A stretch of DNA of 64,000 bases from Saccharomycopsis fibuligera x Saccharomycopsis cf. fibuligera (taxonomy: Eukaryota; Ascomycota; Saccharomycetes; Ascoideales; Saccharomycopsidaceae). Under the pieces are notes generated by a model that was given only the letters and a program-made list of their open reading frames with translations, was not told where the DNA came from and searched no databases. The position numbers and the translations under genes were made by a program. Shown here in pieces: positions 1-9,852 of the stretch; the stretch's first letter is position 1; each line of letters starts with the position of its first letter. The DNA is taken from assembly GCA_001936135.1 (NCBI GenBank), contig CP012810.1, positions 744,001-808,000 of the forward strand, in the 5' to 3' direction.

Positions 1-1519
1 CCCGCATTCCAAGAATTTTTGAGTCACTGACAATGTTGAATGCTTTTTTGCAATTTACCAACACTTCTAGCACAGTTGGAGTCGCTGATACTCTTGAATC
101 GAACTTGAAGTTCAAAGCATTCTTGTTGAACCTGATCTCCACTTTCTTCACATGGTTTTCCACATTTTCTCCATCATCATCTTCATTATCACTATCAGCG
201 TACTGATACTTTAGCTTGTTTGCATACTTTTCTTGTTGTAGCAATAGACTATTAACCTGAATCATTGGGAAATCAGTCACAATAGTTTCGCAAAATATGC
301 CACTAACTAAATCGGCAATCTCATTGAACCGGAAGTCAATAATACAACAACCCACCAAGTAGTACAATGTGTCCACCGCCACATCATCGCTCATCAATTT
401 GATATCAGGGCTTTCATAGTCAAGGCTCTTCAATATTTTAGCCAACACCTCGGGAGAATTGAGCTTCATGCGGAGATATTCTATAGATGAATTATCAGCA
501 TCAAGTGGAAAGTTCTTGCATAACAAGAACGCAATAATGGATGGAATAATAGAGCGCCCGAGATAATAAACATTGGATTCCTTGTTTACTATCAAATTGG
601 TTTTAGTTGACAATGAGCATGTCTTTGACTTTTTGATTAAGTTTAAAAAATTTTTCTTAGCATATAGTGAGTTTATTCTGATTGTATTGATCAATTCGCT
701 GTCCCTAGCGGATTGTGGGGTCTTTGAGGAAATGCCTATACTGCTGCCATCTATGACAGGTTGGATAAACGAGCTAATGGCATTTTTAGAAACATCACTA
801 TGTGAAATTTTTTGTTTCTTTGAATAGGCGTGCAAATATTCATGGGGCTCTGGGGCCGAAGAAGTTTTGAGTCCTTCAACATTCATAATATCATTGATAA
901 AGCTTTCACCATTATTATCGTCTGAGACGGTCGACCTAAGGTGTGGCAACGTTTCTTCTTTCTGAGGAGTTGGATCTGGTTTTTCAATGTTGTCTTCTTG
1001 ACTTATTGCATCAATTTCTCTTTTCCTGGTTTTTCCAGACTCTTTGTTCGCACTGTTGTTCTCAACATTATTGCTACGCTGAATGCCATCTTCGGGCTTA
1101 TGTTCAAAGAGGGTATTTAACTGAGTCTGTAGTAACGCTTCGCTTATAGTCTTATCAAAACTCTTCTTTTGTCTTTTCGGCTGATGCTGCTGCTGCTGAA
1201 AGCTATTGCCAATAATTATGAAATTGTTGCCTAGTGATTTCTTAGATTTGGATGATCTTTTGCGATTTCTTCGAATACTTTGAATGGCCGCCCGTACAAG
1301 TTTATCAATATCGTCCAACAGCGTCACTGGCAAATTGAACTCCTGTCTCAAAGTCTCAGCCACATGTTTCACTTCAAAGTCCTGATCACTGGCTTTTCTA
1401 TAATGAAGCTGATTATCTTCAATAAGTTTTAATCTCCTAGCAGAAAACTGTTTCCAAACCAGTTCATTGGTGAAATTGAGTCTCTGTCGTATTTTTGTAG
1501 TGATCCCGGCCCCTGACAT
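1..1519 (-). CDS. VHR1: VHR1-like transcription factor, C-terminus cut by window edge
   Basis: The reading frame is open from an ATG at 1519 down to base 1, so about 506 residues are visible and the C-terminus lies outside the window. The N-terminal ~95 residues match the fungal Vhr1 DNA-binding family: GITTKIRQRLNF at 5-16, WKQFSARRL at 22-30, KASDQD at 42-47, and the basic block KLVRAAIQSIRRNRKRSSK at about 73-91. In S. cerevisiae Vhr1 activates biotin-responsive genes (VHT1, BIO5); a similar role here is inference. The rest is Ser/Asn/Lys-rich with an acidic patch. No in-frame ATG lies upstream before a stop at about 1640, so 1519 is the likely start. Upstream bases carry three TGACTCA sites. 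Confidence 0.75.
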   Translation of the reverse strand, partial: MSGAGITTKIRQRLNFTNELVWKQFSARRLKLIEDNQLHYRKASDQDFEVKHVAETLRQEFNLPVTLLDDIDKLVRAAIQSIRRNRKRSSKSKKSLGNNFIIIGNSFQQQQHQPKRQKKSFDKTISEALLQTQLNTLFEHKPEDGIQRSNNVENNSANKESGKTRKREIDAISQEDNIEKPDPTPQKEETLPHLRSTVSDDNNGESFINDIMNVEGLKTSSAPEPHEYLHAYSKKQKISHSDVSKNAISSFIQPVIDGSSIGISSKTPQSARDSELINTIRINSLYAKKNFLNLIKKSKTCSLSTKTNLIVNKESNVYYLGRSIIPSIIAFLLCKNFPLDADNSSIEYLRMKLNSPEVLAKILKSLDYESPDIKLMSDDVAVDTLYYLVGCCIIDFRFNEIADLVSGIFCETIVTDFPMIQVNSLLLQQEKYANKLKYQYADSDNEDDDGENVENHVKKVEIRFNKNALNFKFDSRVSATPTVLEVLVNCKKAFNIVSDSKILGMR

Positions 1520-2953
1520 TTTTGCTGGTATATTGAGTTTTGAAACCGAGATACCGGACTTATTGAATGGAAAACGGTTCCTAAGCTTCTTTTCAAAAAG
1601 ATATTGATGATTTCTGTACTTTTGCTGTTGGTGAATGTGTCACTTGCTATAATACCAAGAATGATCTCTAGTGATTCAACAAATGACTCAACTGACTCAG
1701 AAAAATGACCACTTGACTTTGACTCAACAGGCCAACAAATTTAATGCATTTTGGCGCAAGGAAGGGAGAGAGGAAAAAAAAAAAAAAAAAGAAAATTCCA
1801 AAATATGACAATGCTTTCTCTGCAGAGTCAATCCGACTCAAAAGGGGCTTTTTGGAAAGAAAAAACAAATCACGTGATGTTAATTTAAATCAGTATCTCT
1901 AGGTCTCTAGTGATAAAGCACTCACAAATGATTCTGTTGTTGCAAATTTAAGTCTATTTAAATGCCAATCAAGACATAGATAAGTTTTAGATGTATTTAT
2001 TGGGTTTTCATGACCTTGCAACTGGTTTCCCGGCTAATAGTTAGCGAGATCCACTTCAGAAAATATACTGGAGTACTCGATTACAACAACTATACCACAA
2101 GCAGATCAATTCTAATCTCGAAATTAACAGCATATAATTCCTTAGGCAGCCTCAGGGAAAGTAGATTTATACTGTTGTTAAGTAATGGCTATTTATTCAC
2201 ACTGATACCTGGACATTTTTGAGAGGTTGTCTGTCTTGATGAATTCGTTCAAATTGATAGCATTCTTTTCCTGAAGCGTCATTTAAACATCAACGTTCTT
2301 TTCTTTGTAGTTCCTATAAGTACGGCATCTCAATAACTGCATTTTCGATACCTTCACTAAGTATTTGACAGCACATGGGGTTATTGTTTGTTTGTTTTTT
2401 TCAAAAAAATTCTTAGAGTTCTTATAAATAATGAGTAAACCTTAGTAAACTGTCTATTTCTAGAAAGATACGTTGTTGGGTTTACAGAAATTCCGGCCCT
2501 CTTTAATCTGATGCGAAATTTTTGTGACTATTTTATAATGGCTCCAAGTGGTGTGTTCACTAATGAAGTTGATGAAATCAAAGGTATACTAAAGCTCCAA
2601 CATGAAACAGTTTAAGCCGGAGAAAAACACGGGTGCTGCTTAATAGTCAGAACTATAATGACAGAAGAATACCAATATATATATATATATAAAGTAAACA
2701 GCTTTAATGAGAAAGAATAAACGTATCCTTTATACCTTAACTGACACACACAATATCGATTCATTATTTCTATATAAACGATAGAGAATATAATCTTATA
2801 AACTTATCTATATAGTATATACAGTATAGTTCAGTTGTTATTATATAGGGGAAACTTATACAAGTGAAAACCCCGTTAGAATTAGTTAGACTTTAGTGGA
2901 TCAGTGGGATTTGAATTAGATATAGGGGAGATTATAGTCTAGGATTGCTGATA
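1520..2953. other. Intergenic region between VHR1 promoter and LINE fragment
   Basis: AT-rich sequence with an A17 run near 1775, an (AT)n run near 2676-2691 and only short, unconvincing open frames. The left part is the VHR1 promoter. Nothing else is supported. Confidence 0.6.
1684..1726. promoter_or_regulatory. Cluster of three Gcn4/AP-1-type TGACTCA sites
   Basis: TGACTCA occurs at 1684-1690, 1693-1699 and 1720-1726, about 165-205 bases upstream of the VHR1-like start. A GAGTCA half site is at 1825-1830 and a CACGTG (Cbf1-type) box at 1871-1876. TGACTCA is the established Gcn4 recognition sequence in yeasts. Control of this gene by amino-acid status is inference. Confidence 0.5.
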
Positions 2954-3920
2954 TTTTTTTTTCTTCTTTTTTCTTTTTTTTGAGGGTAATTGTTTTGTTG
3001 TCGACATTTAAAAGAGAAAGGGTCTCACTCCAATACCATCTTCCACTCTAAAATAACACTAATGTGCTATCTAATTCATTACCATGGTGATGCAGTAAAC
3101 AAGACTAGAGATTGGAATGGTTTTCCAATCAAAGTCCTTATCTTTCCGTAGGCGGGAATATTTCTTTTGAAATATCAAGTAGTTGTCGACCTGGATTAAT
3201 TCTCGTGTATCGCTGGATGGAAGGATGAGGCTGTCCCAGCTCAATTCCTTATTTATATATAACTTTTTCCATAACGCTTGTGCTACTGGACATTTAACCA
3301 AAAAGTGCTCCATTTGTTTGTTGATAGCATCTTCATATGACTGCTTTTTGTGCTTTTTACGTGATAAATCTTCGGAGCACCACTTACATTCCTCACCTTG
3401 GAATTTGAACTTCTCGACTCCGAGGTGGAATGTGTGTATATTCTCGAAGCCCAAGGGTGTTTGAACGTTTGTTTGTTTAGCATTTGCCAGAATGTCAGAC
3501 ACTGTTTATTAGTGACTTGTTTGAGACGTGCCAACTGGTGTGAGAATAGTAGTTTATCTTTCTTCTCGCGCACTTGTGCACTACCGTTCCGGGACTTGAA
3601 GTCGAAGACTTCTTTTGGAATGAACTTTTTTTTCAAAAACGGTACACCGAGCTCCACTGCTTCTGCTATATCTGATGTGCGCTGAAGCCCAAGGATGCCA
3701 GGATTGTGTTTGTTGGGGACTACTTGTTTCCACAGAGCTATCATGTTTGCTTCTGTGGCTGTCAACGTGAAGCACTGTTCTGGGTTCTGTGCCAGTATAG
3801 ATTGCCCTTGGCCTTCGCCTCCGTCAACTGTATCGAGAACATCTCTCCACCAGAATTGAGTGTCAATATATCCTGGTTTACGTTCGAGCTTATAGCGTGA
3901 TGTAACCGGTGTATAATCTT
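2954..3920 (-). mobile_element. LINE (non-LTR) retrotransposon 3' fragment, copy A
   Basis: On the minus strand this is the 3' end of a LINE-like element. It carries a decayed reverse-transcriptase C-terminus, a stop, about 90 bases of 3' UTR and then an A-rich tail (the T-rich run 2954-2981 on the plus strand). Bases 2996-3189 recur at 29545-29743, about nine in ten identical by eye, and both copies end in the same A tail, as expected from target-primed reverse transcription. The family resembles the Zorro (L1-clade) elements known in Candida; that assignment is inference. The 5' side is lost, at or just beyond 3920, about 55 bases before a tRNA-Lys gene. I found no clear target-site duplication. 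Confidence 0.75.
3071..3918 (-). pseudogene. Decayed LINE ORF2 C-terminus with zinc knuckle
   Basis: Two overlapping minus-strand frames together resemble the tail of a LINE ORF2 protein. The upstream frame runs from about 3918 to past 3500. The downstream frame (about 3500 to the stop at 3071) holds a Cys/His motif starting ECKWCSEDL and ending EHFLVKC, that is CX2C, a ~24-residue spacer, then HX4C. This is a long-spaced form of the CCHC knuckle usual at the LINE ORF2 C-terminus. The switch between frames falls at about 3465-3500, so the reading frame is broken. No reverse-transcriptase catalytic domain is present. Confidence 0.65.
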
Positions 3921-3974
3921 ATCCATGAGGTTCTAAAAAGTATATTGAATACAATAACTATTTACGCAACTCCG

Positions 3975-4057
3975 TCCTTATTAGCTCAGTTGGTAGAGCG
4001 TTCGGCTTTTAGAAATAAGGAACCGAAATGTCCAGGGTTCGAGCCCCTGATGAGGAG
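3975..4057 (+). tRNA. tRNA-Lys(UUU) with 10-nt intron
   Basis: The sequence folds as a standard tRNA. The acceptor arms are TCCTTAT (3975-3981) and ATGAGGA (4050-4056), with discriminator G4057. The D arm is GCTCAGTTGGTAGAGC, and the T arm contains GGGTTCGAGCCCC. The anticodon loop reads CTTTTA, followed by a short insertion (about 4012-4021) before ACCGAA, at the canonical position after base 37. The anticodon is UUU (Lys). S. cerevisiae tRNA-Lys(UUU) also has an intron at this site. A T-run terminator follows at 4061-4067. Confidence 0.95.
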
Positions 4058-4631
4058 TTCTTTTTTTCTTGGTTACTATACATCCTTTAATTTTATATTA
4101 CAGACTCTCCTGTACATATTTTTGCCGTATGAATTTGAACCTTTAAATCGATAAAGGTCTGTATTAACTTTCGCCTATTTAATGATTGGACACCTCTGTT
4201 ACCGTAAATTGAGCTTTCCGACAAGTTGTTAAAGACGCAGGGCTCATACGTTTTGAAAAGGTCAAAAGTTGACAAGTTGCAGGCTTTTTCCCCTGCGCTC
4301 TACTTTCTTTTTTTTATTTTTTTTATTTTTTTTTTTCCGATGGGCACGAGTCCTGGAGTGCAGCGCTGGTTTACCAATGTTTACAATATACCCGAGCTAG
4401 AATACATATGAAATTTGGTCAACGAACGTTCTTGCTTTCATTTCGCTCTTCGATACTTTTGCTCTTTGGACCCTGCGTTTGCGTTGACAATATTTCAACC
4501 AAATCTCTTTTTTCGAAAATAATCTCCTGTATGCTTCTTGACGGCTAGACTTGGTTATTCCTCATATCATTGAAAGAAAGAAAGAAAGAAAGAAAGAAAA
4601 CACTGTACTATAATATTGCAAAGAGAAAATC
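4058..4631. other. Intergenic region upstream of the Smr-domain gene
   Basis: AT-rich, with long T tracts near 4308-4337 and a (GAAA)n microsatellite at 4572-4599 just before the next start codon. It probably holds the promoter of the downstream gene. No gene is supported. Confidence 0.6.
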
Positions 4632-5501
4632 ATGAGTTCTGCTGCTTACGTTGAGAGTGTCCCGAGAGGGGCTTATTTGAGTCGTAAGTATAAAGGTGCA
4701 TTTACTGAGATATCCTACTTGGACACATGCCACTATGATGAGGGTGCATGCTATATATCATAACTTCAAATAATAATGTGCTATTGGTACCTTATATGTG
4801 TATGTTACTAACTAGCATAAATAGATGAGAGAGACTATAATCATGTCAGTGACAACGAATACAAGAAATTCAGACATCTTGCAGAACAGACTTACCAGAG
4901 AAAGAAAGAACTCTCTCAAGAATCTCAACAAGCCTATCAAAGCGGAGAGAAAGAACTTGCTCATGAACTTTCCTTGAAAGCTAAACAAGAACAAAGAAAA
5001 GCAGACGACTATAATAATAAGGCTGCTGAATATGTTTTCCTTGCCAATAACACAGACAGTAACGATCACGAGATTGACTTGCATGGATTATTTGTTAATG
5101 AAGCTATAGAAATCTTGAAAAAGAGAGTCAATAACGATATTGCAAGAAATCAAAGCGAGCTACATGTCATTGTTGGTAAAGGTATCCATTCGAAAAACGG
5201 TGTGGCCAAGTTGAAACCAGCAGTGGAAGATTTATGCCAAGAAGCTAACTTGAACTGTCATGTTGACCCTAAGAACACTGGTGTTTTGATCATAAAGTAT
5301 GCTGGTGGCAGCGTTAATCCAAACTGGGGTGTTTCTCAACAGCCTCATCAACAACAAGCTCCTCAATATGGCAACCAACATCATGCCAACAACAACCACC
5401 AACAACAGAACCAAGGAAACAACGGTTTTCAAACTGGAAACTCATTGGTGGATGCATTGTTGCAACTTGCATGCTTTTGTATCAAAAACTATAACAAATA
5501 G
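4632..5501 (+). CDS. DUF1771/Smr-domain protein (YPL199C-like), spliced
   Basis: The CDS is join(4632..4683, 4825..5501), 242 aa. Exon 1 begins at ATG 4632 and encodes 17 codons plus one base. The 141-nt intron has a GTAAGT donor at 4684, a TACTAAC branch point at 4806-4812 and an AAATAG acceptor ending at 4824. Splicing joins SHERDYN in frame. Residues ~20-85 form the Lys/Glu-rich helical DUF1771 region, and ~95-175 the Smr domain, with the typical DLHG motif (IDLHGLFVNEA) and GKG (IVGKGIHSKNG). A Gln/Asn-rich tail follows. Smr domains are nucleases or RNA binders in other proteins; the role of the YPL199C family is poorly known. Length matches the family (~240 aa). Confidence 0.85.
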
Positions 5502-5717
5502 CGTGGCGGTTTTTAAGGTGGCTAGATGGTGCTCAAAACTTTATAGATATTATCGTTGTTTTTCAGCGTTTTTGGTTTGTATTTTTTTTTTTTTTAGAAT
5601 TTTTTGATTTCCTATATTTTGTTATTATTATTGTTGTTTCATTATTCAAACTGCTCAAACATAAATCTAAATTTGAGTTTCGAAGTGTTTTGTAAGAATA
5701 TTGATACGTAAGCAGCG

Positions 5718-6500
5718 TTACGTATTCCCTTTATTCAAAAATTCCAAATCTCGCTCATCGTTAATATTAAAATTCGATCTTGATAACACTTGGTCTTTGG
5801 ACTCATTGTATTCGATTGGATATTCTATGTTCACTTTTTCGGTCAAGGTTGCCAAATGTTTCTCGCACCAAATCAAGTTCTTTTGGCAATTGTGAAATAT
5901 CTCTTTGAAAGAGTCCTTGGATCCATTTTCCCCATCAATGTTAATTCTTAGCTGCTCTAACTTTTGTGCTACTTCCTTCTCCAAATTGTTTAATTCCACC
6001 GATTTGGCTTTAAGTATACCCGATCTGCACATTATGTTAGTAAAAATCGACTTCTCAAAAAAAAAAAAAAAATAAAAAAAAGAATTGAAAAAGCACCGAA
6101 ATTATACCAAAAGCAGAATTCCAACCTACGTTTGCGCTTGCGTCACTAGCGCTCTATCCAAAATACTATTATTATTGTTGATTGCATTATTCAAAGTATT
6201 GTATAAATAGTCAACCAGGTTGAAATTATGGAGCTCGTCGTTCAGATCAGCTGCATCACTAGAAGCCCCATAAGACGACACAGACTCCGTATCTAAGTCT
6301 TCTTGATTACTTTTGTTATCATTGTTATTATCGTTACTATTAGAATTATTTCTTTCGTCGCTTTCATCATGCTCTGAAATATCAATGCCCGATACAGCGA
6401 ACGATTGTGAATTGATGCTGGGCCTCTTGCAATGGCTGGAACCAGTGGCTGAAGAAAACGATGACAATGATGATGCTTGTGCGGTGCTTTTGCTGCTCAT
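5718..6500 (-). CDS. KXD1: KxDL-domain protein (BLOC-1 subunit KXD1), spliced
   Basis: The CDS is complement(join(5718..6024, 6130..6500)), 225 aa. Exon 1 starts at the ATG at 6500. The 105-nt intron (6025-6129) has a GTAGGT donor, a TACTAAC branch point and a GTGCAG acceptor. Splicing creates the continuous string LDRALVTQAQTSGILKAKS, the diagnostic core of the fungal KxDL family, followed by a coiled coil and YPIEYNE. Residues 1-85 are a low-complexity Ser/Asn/Asp tail and ~90-210 the KxDL domain. KXD1 is a subunit of the yeast BLOC-1 complex acting in endosomal traffic. Assignment rests on motif recall, not a search. Confidence 0.75.
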
Positions 6501-6884
6501 TGATAGTGTACGTTTTCTTCTGATTGACTATGGTTGGCTATTTTAATCTGAATTGTTGTTCTTCCAGTGCTTAGTTTCAAAGATATCGCTTTTGCGGTAG
6601 CTCTAAGCAGTAATTGTTGAACATCATCACCAAAAAGCACAGGTCACATGATTAGCAATAACGACAGTTTGCATACTACAGTCTGTTACAGTTGCCATGG
6701 TCAACGTCGTTCATCTAAAGCTGGATATCATTCATATATAAGGCATAAACAAAAAAAACAACAACCAATAAAACCATAAATAGATGTTATAAAGTAGGAG
6801 CAAAGCTGAATAAAATAATAAAACAAATACAAAAACCCATGACAATAAAACAAAACAAAACAAAAAAACAAACAAAATAATTGA
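6501..6884. other. Intergenic region between KXD1 and OXR1
   Basis: It holds the KXD1 promoter on the left and the OXR1 3' region, A-rich with AACA-type repeats, on the right. No gene is seen. Confidence 0.6.
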
Positions 6885-8150
6885 TCAGTTACCAATTTTC
6901 CAAACCTCCACATTATGTATTTTGAACTTACTGCCCGCATCACTCAATGGCTCATTCCCAAAAGTTAAACTTCTGTAACTCAAACCATTCATCAAGTCAT
7001 TGTCGGCCCATAAACCGTAATGACCTTCTCCAACACCGAGCGACAAAAAGTCCTTGGTGCAGTATATTATAAAATCGTTAAGTCCCGTGTATGGGTACGC
7101 AAAGAATTGTAGATGGTGCTCGAATTGGCCACTCTCATCGCTATGTTTGAAGGTGCTGTTGTTAACGCTATCACTGCTATCACCGCTATCCTTATCGGTT
7201 GTGCCATCGTGAGGCTGTTGTTGTTCGTCGTCTTCCTTGAGAGCATGGTTATCGTACACATTAGTTGGTTCCGTTATGCTATTTTCGAACTCCACATCCC
7301 TAGAGCTAGTTTTGGACATTGTTCTTTCTATTTTGTTGGTATCTTTTGACTTATTGATGGAGAAGCAATTGTTGTGTTTTGTTTTCCATAAAAAACACTC
7401 ACCATTTCCATAGAATCTGGAGTTATCTGAAGGATGGAAATGCTCATTGGTAAACGCCCCAAAAATATTACCCTTAAAATCCTTAAAGATCAACACGTAG
7501 CCCAGCTTTTTATGATGACTACTAACCAAAGGGCTATAGTTCGTAGAGTAAGTATAAGTTTGGTTTAATGTGTGTATATTGTTGGATGGCCTTTCAAAAT
7601 CAGGAGAGCATCGCTGATATAGCGTGTTAAGGGATGCGCCATGCTGTTCAAGGGAATACAAGAGCTTCCACTCATTGTATAGCTGAAGTCTAGACGATAT
7701 CAAGTTTCTAATATCTTCAGCCAACTCAATTGTAAGTAGTCGACTCTTGGTCGTTGACTTGTAGCCCGTTAGCGATAGGGGCGTTAGTGGGGGTAGTTCT
7801 GGTTCAGCATAATGATTTTTTGTACCGTTATTAGAGGAAGCGTTGAGATCGCTATTGCTTTTGTTGATGGTATTATCCAAGCGGCTGGTCATTGTGCCGT
7901 TGCTATTATTACCTTCACCATTAAATTTTTTGCTAGTGCCCAGCAAACTTTCGGTGCTTCTGGCAAATTTACTGGAAAAACCGGAACTTTTGTTGGCGTT
8001 ACCGTTGACGTCTTTAGACGATGGTCTAGAACCGCCTTGGAGCGATGAGGCTCTAAAGTTTTTGAACTTTCTGTTGATGGAATCTCTGAATGACCCTTTG
8101 TACAAACCCTGTTCCTGATCTTGGCTGGAGCTATCAGATTTTGTGGTCAT
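6885..8150 (-). CDS. OXR1: TLDc-domain protein Oxr1
   Basis: A 421-aa protein starting at the ATG at 8150. Residues 1-115 are Ser/Asn-rich and probably disordered. From ~120 to the C-terminus lies a TLDc domain: LTGYKSTTKSRLL, then KKLGYVLIFKDFKGNIFGAF, then YGNGECFLW. It resumes after an Asp/Ser/Asn-rich insertion with FFAYPYTGLND, LSLGVGEGHYGLW and VEVWKIG at the end. TLDc proteins of the Oxr1 type protect against oxidative stress, and yeast Oxr1 promotes V-ATPase disassembly. The insertion of ~75 residues makes it longer than the 273-aa S. cerevisiae protein. Confidence 0.9.
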   Translation of the reverse strand: MTTKSDSSSQDQEQGLYKGSFRDSINRKFKNFRASSLQGGSRPSSKDVNGNANKSSGFSSKFARSTESLLGTSKKFNGEGNNSNGTMTSRLDNTINKSNSDLNASSNNGTKNHYAEPELPPLTPLSLTGYKSTTKSRLLTIELAEDIRNLISSRLQLYNEWKLLYSLEQHGASLNTLYQRCSPDFERPSNNIHTLNQTYTYSTNYSPLVSSHHKKLGYVLIFKDFKGNIFGAFTNEHFHPSDNSRFYGNGECFLWKTKHNNCFSINKSKDTNKIERTMSKTSSRDVEFENSITEPTNVYDNHALKEDDEQQQPHDGTTDKDSGDSSDSVNNSTFKHSDESGQFEHHLQFFAYPYTGLNDFIIYCTKDFLSLGVGEGHYGLWADNDLMNGLSYRSLTFGNEPLSDAGSKFKIHNVEVWKIGN

Positions 8151-8772
8151 TTCTGTTATTGCAAGAAGTAAGAAGAGGAAAAGAGAAGTACTGTTAGAAA
8201 CGGCAACGTTTGTCTTTTCGAATCCAAAAAGAAAAGATAGGAAAATAGCGTTAGCTTATTTTGTTTTTCTGTGCTTTGCTATTTTTCTGCTGTTCCGCTT
8301 TTTCTGTAGCGGATGCGTACCAGCATTCGGTGAAACACTTTCTCGGGATATAAATCAGAATCGTAGAATGCTTACTTGTGCTTTTTAGTTAATGATATGT
8401 TTATTTGTTGATAATACAAAAATGCAACTTGTGTATTTATATAAGGCTCTAATGGACTTTCCAAAGATGTTTCAGCCCGTACCTAGCAGTAATATTAGAG
8501 AAATTTGAGAAAATATAAGAGCAATGCTATAGCTGAGAAAGATGAGATACTAAAAGATATGAAAAATATTCAAAACAGTAAACAAAGAAACAAAAAAAAA
8601 AAAGAAAAAATGCAAAGTGGAAATGTGATTTAGCAAAGTTATTAAATGAAAAGAAGTGTAAACTCTAAATGATGGTTAGATAAACCAGGAAAGCAATGTG
8701 AAAATATAAGAGATGTTGAAATGCAAATTATTATGAATGCCTTGCGACTCAAGGATTGTAAGAGATGAAAAT
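8151..8772. other. Intergenic region between OXR1 and an unknown gene
   Basis: The left side is the OXR1 promoter. The remainder is A-rich, with an A11 run near 8593, and is probably the 3' UTR of the gene to the right. Nothing else is supported. Confidence 0.6.
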
Positions 8773-9852
8773 TTAAAAGACAGCCATACCTTGAATGGAA
8801 GAGATTCTCAGCTTAAAAGTATCCCAAAACCCGCCATTTTTGGTGTTTTGCGCGCTTTGCTTGCTCTGCTTTTTAATACCGGCAGAAGCAGTGGCATTTT
8901 TCTTAGCACCTTTAGGAGCTTTGGAAGTAGAAGCAGCGGCACCTTTCTTTGCGGATTTAGGATGAGTGGTAACAGCAGCACCATTTTCGATTCTCTTAAC
9001 GTTCGTATCATTATTGTTACGTCTTGCAACTTCTTCAGCATCCAATAATACAAGATGACCGTTTTTTTGTCTCGTGTAAACTTTTTTTATAATTGGTCTT
9101 TCTTCCATAGCACCAGCGGCTTCTGGACTTACTTCTGCGTTTTTAGTTTGTCCCCAGTAGTAGTTGAAGTAGTTCCAAATGGTTTGGGTAATTGGGTTTG
9201 CTTGTTCTTGGGCTTTCTCTGGCGTACTATTATTGCTATTGTTGTTGTTATTATTGTAATCGTTAGCCTGCTCATTATTGTTTTCGTTATCGTCATCCAA
9301 ATAAAGCTTGAGAAAAGAGTTAGCAGAACATGCTCGCGATTTTGGATTAGCGTCTCTGGCGTTCTTCTTGATGTTGAGAGTTGGTTCTGTGCCTAAATAT
9401 CTCTCAGCGCTCTTCTTTCTAGAAACACTTTTGAGACCTTTTAAGGTGCTTCTAAAGTTTTGATCATTTTCAAGTGGATTCGCTTCATTCTGGGCAATAA
9501 TTTTTTCATTGTATTCTCTGAATTTGATGAACCTAACTTTTGCACTCTTGCGTTTTTCTTTCCAAAACTTCTTCATTTTGTCCTCTTTAGTTTCTGGATG
9601 TCTTTGAAAAAGCATCTCCACGGGATCTATTTCTTCACCATCAAGTTCATAGATAACTTTTGGAGTACTACTGCTAGTAGTAGATGTCGACGATCTGGAA
9701 CTGCTTGTGCTTTTTCTATACACCTCTTTGGGACTGAGTTCAGGTAAAAGATCCGTGGCATTGCCTTTGTTTGTAATGAGCTGGACAGAAGCACCAGTAT
9801 TGCGGTCAATGTAGTATGACTGGTCGTTGCAGCTAATGTTCATCGTTACCAT
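8773..9852 (-). CDS. Hypothetical protein, unrecognised
   Basis: A 359-aa frame from the ATG at 9852 (a second ATG follows at 9843). The frame extends upstream to about 9963 without another ATG, and that extension encodes a hydrophobic stretch (LAYLLSRIAKLLVLS). It would be translated only from a non-AUG start or an unseen 5' exon. The protein has a 55-residue N-terminal segment (ISCNDQSYYIDRNTG), a Ser/Thr run, a basic middle (MKKFWKEKRKSAKVRF), an Asn/Glu tract, an aromatic patch (IWNYFNYYWGQ) and an Ala/Lys-rich tail. I recognise no domain. Codon use and length suggest a real gene, perhaps clade-specific. Confidence 0.6.
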   Translation of the reverse strand: MVTMNISCNDQSYYIDRNTGASVQLITNKGNATDLLPELSPKEVYRKSTSSSRSSTSTTSSSTPKVIYELDGEEIDPVEMLFQRHPETKEDKMKKFWKEKRKSAKVRFIKFREYNEKIIAQNEANPLENDQNFRSTLKGLKSVSRKKSAERYLGTEPTLNIKKNARDANPKSRACSANSFLKLYLDDDNENNNEQANDYNNNNNNSNNSTPEKAQEQANPITQTIWNYFNYYWGQTKNAEVSPEAAGAMEERPIIKKVYTRQKNGHLVLLDAEEVARRNNNDTNVKRIENGAAVTTHPKSAKKGAAASTSKAPKGAKKNATASAGIKKQSKQSAQNTKNGGFWDTFKLRISSIQGMAVF

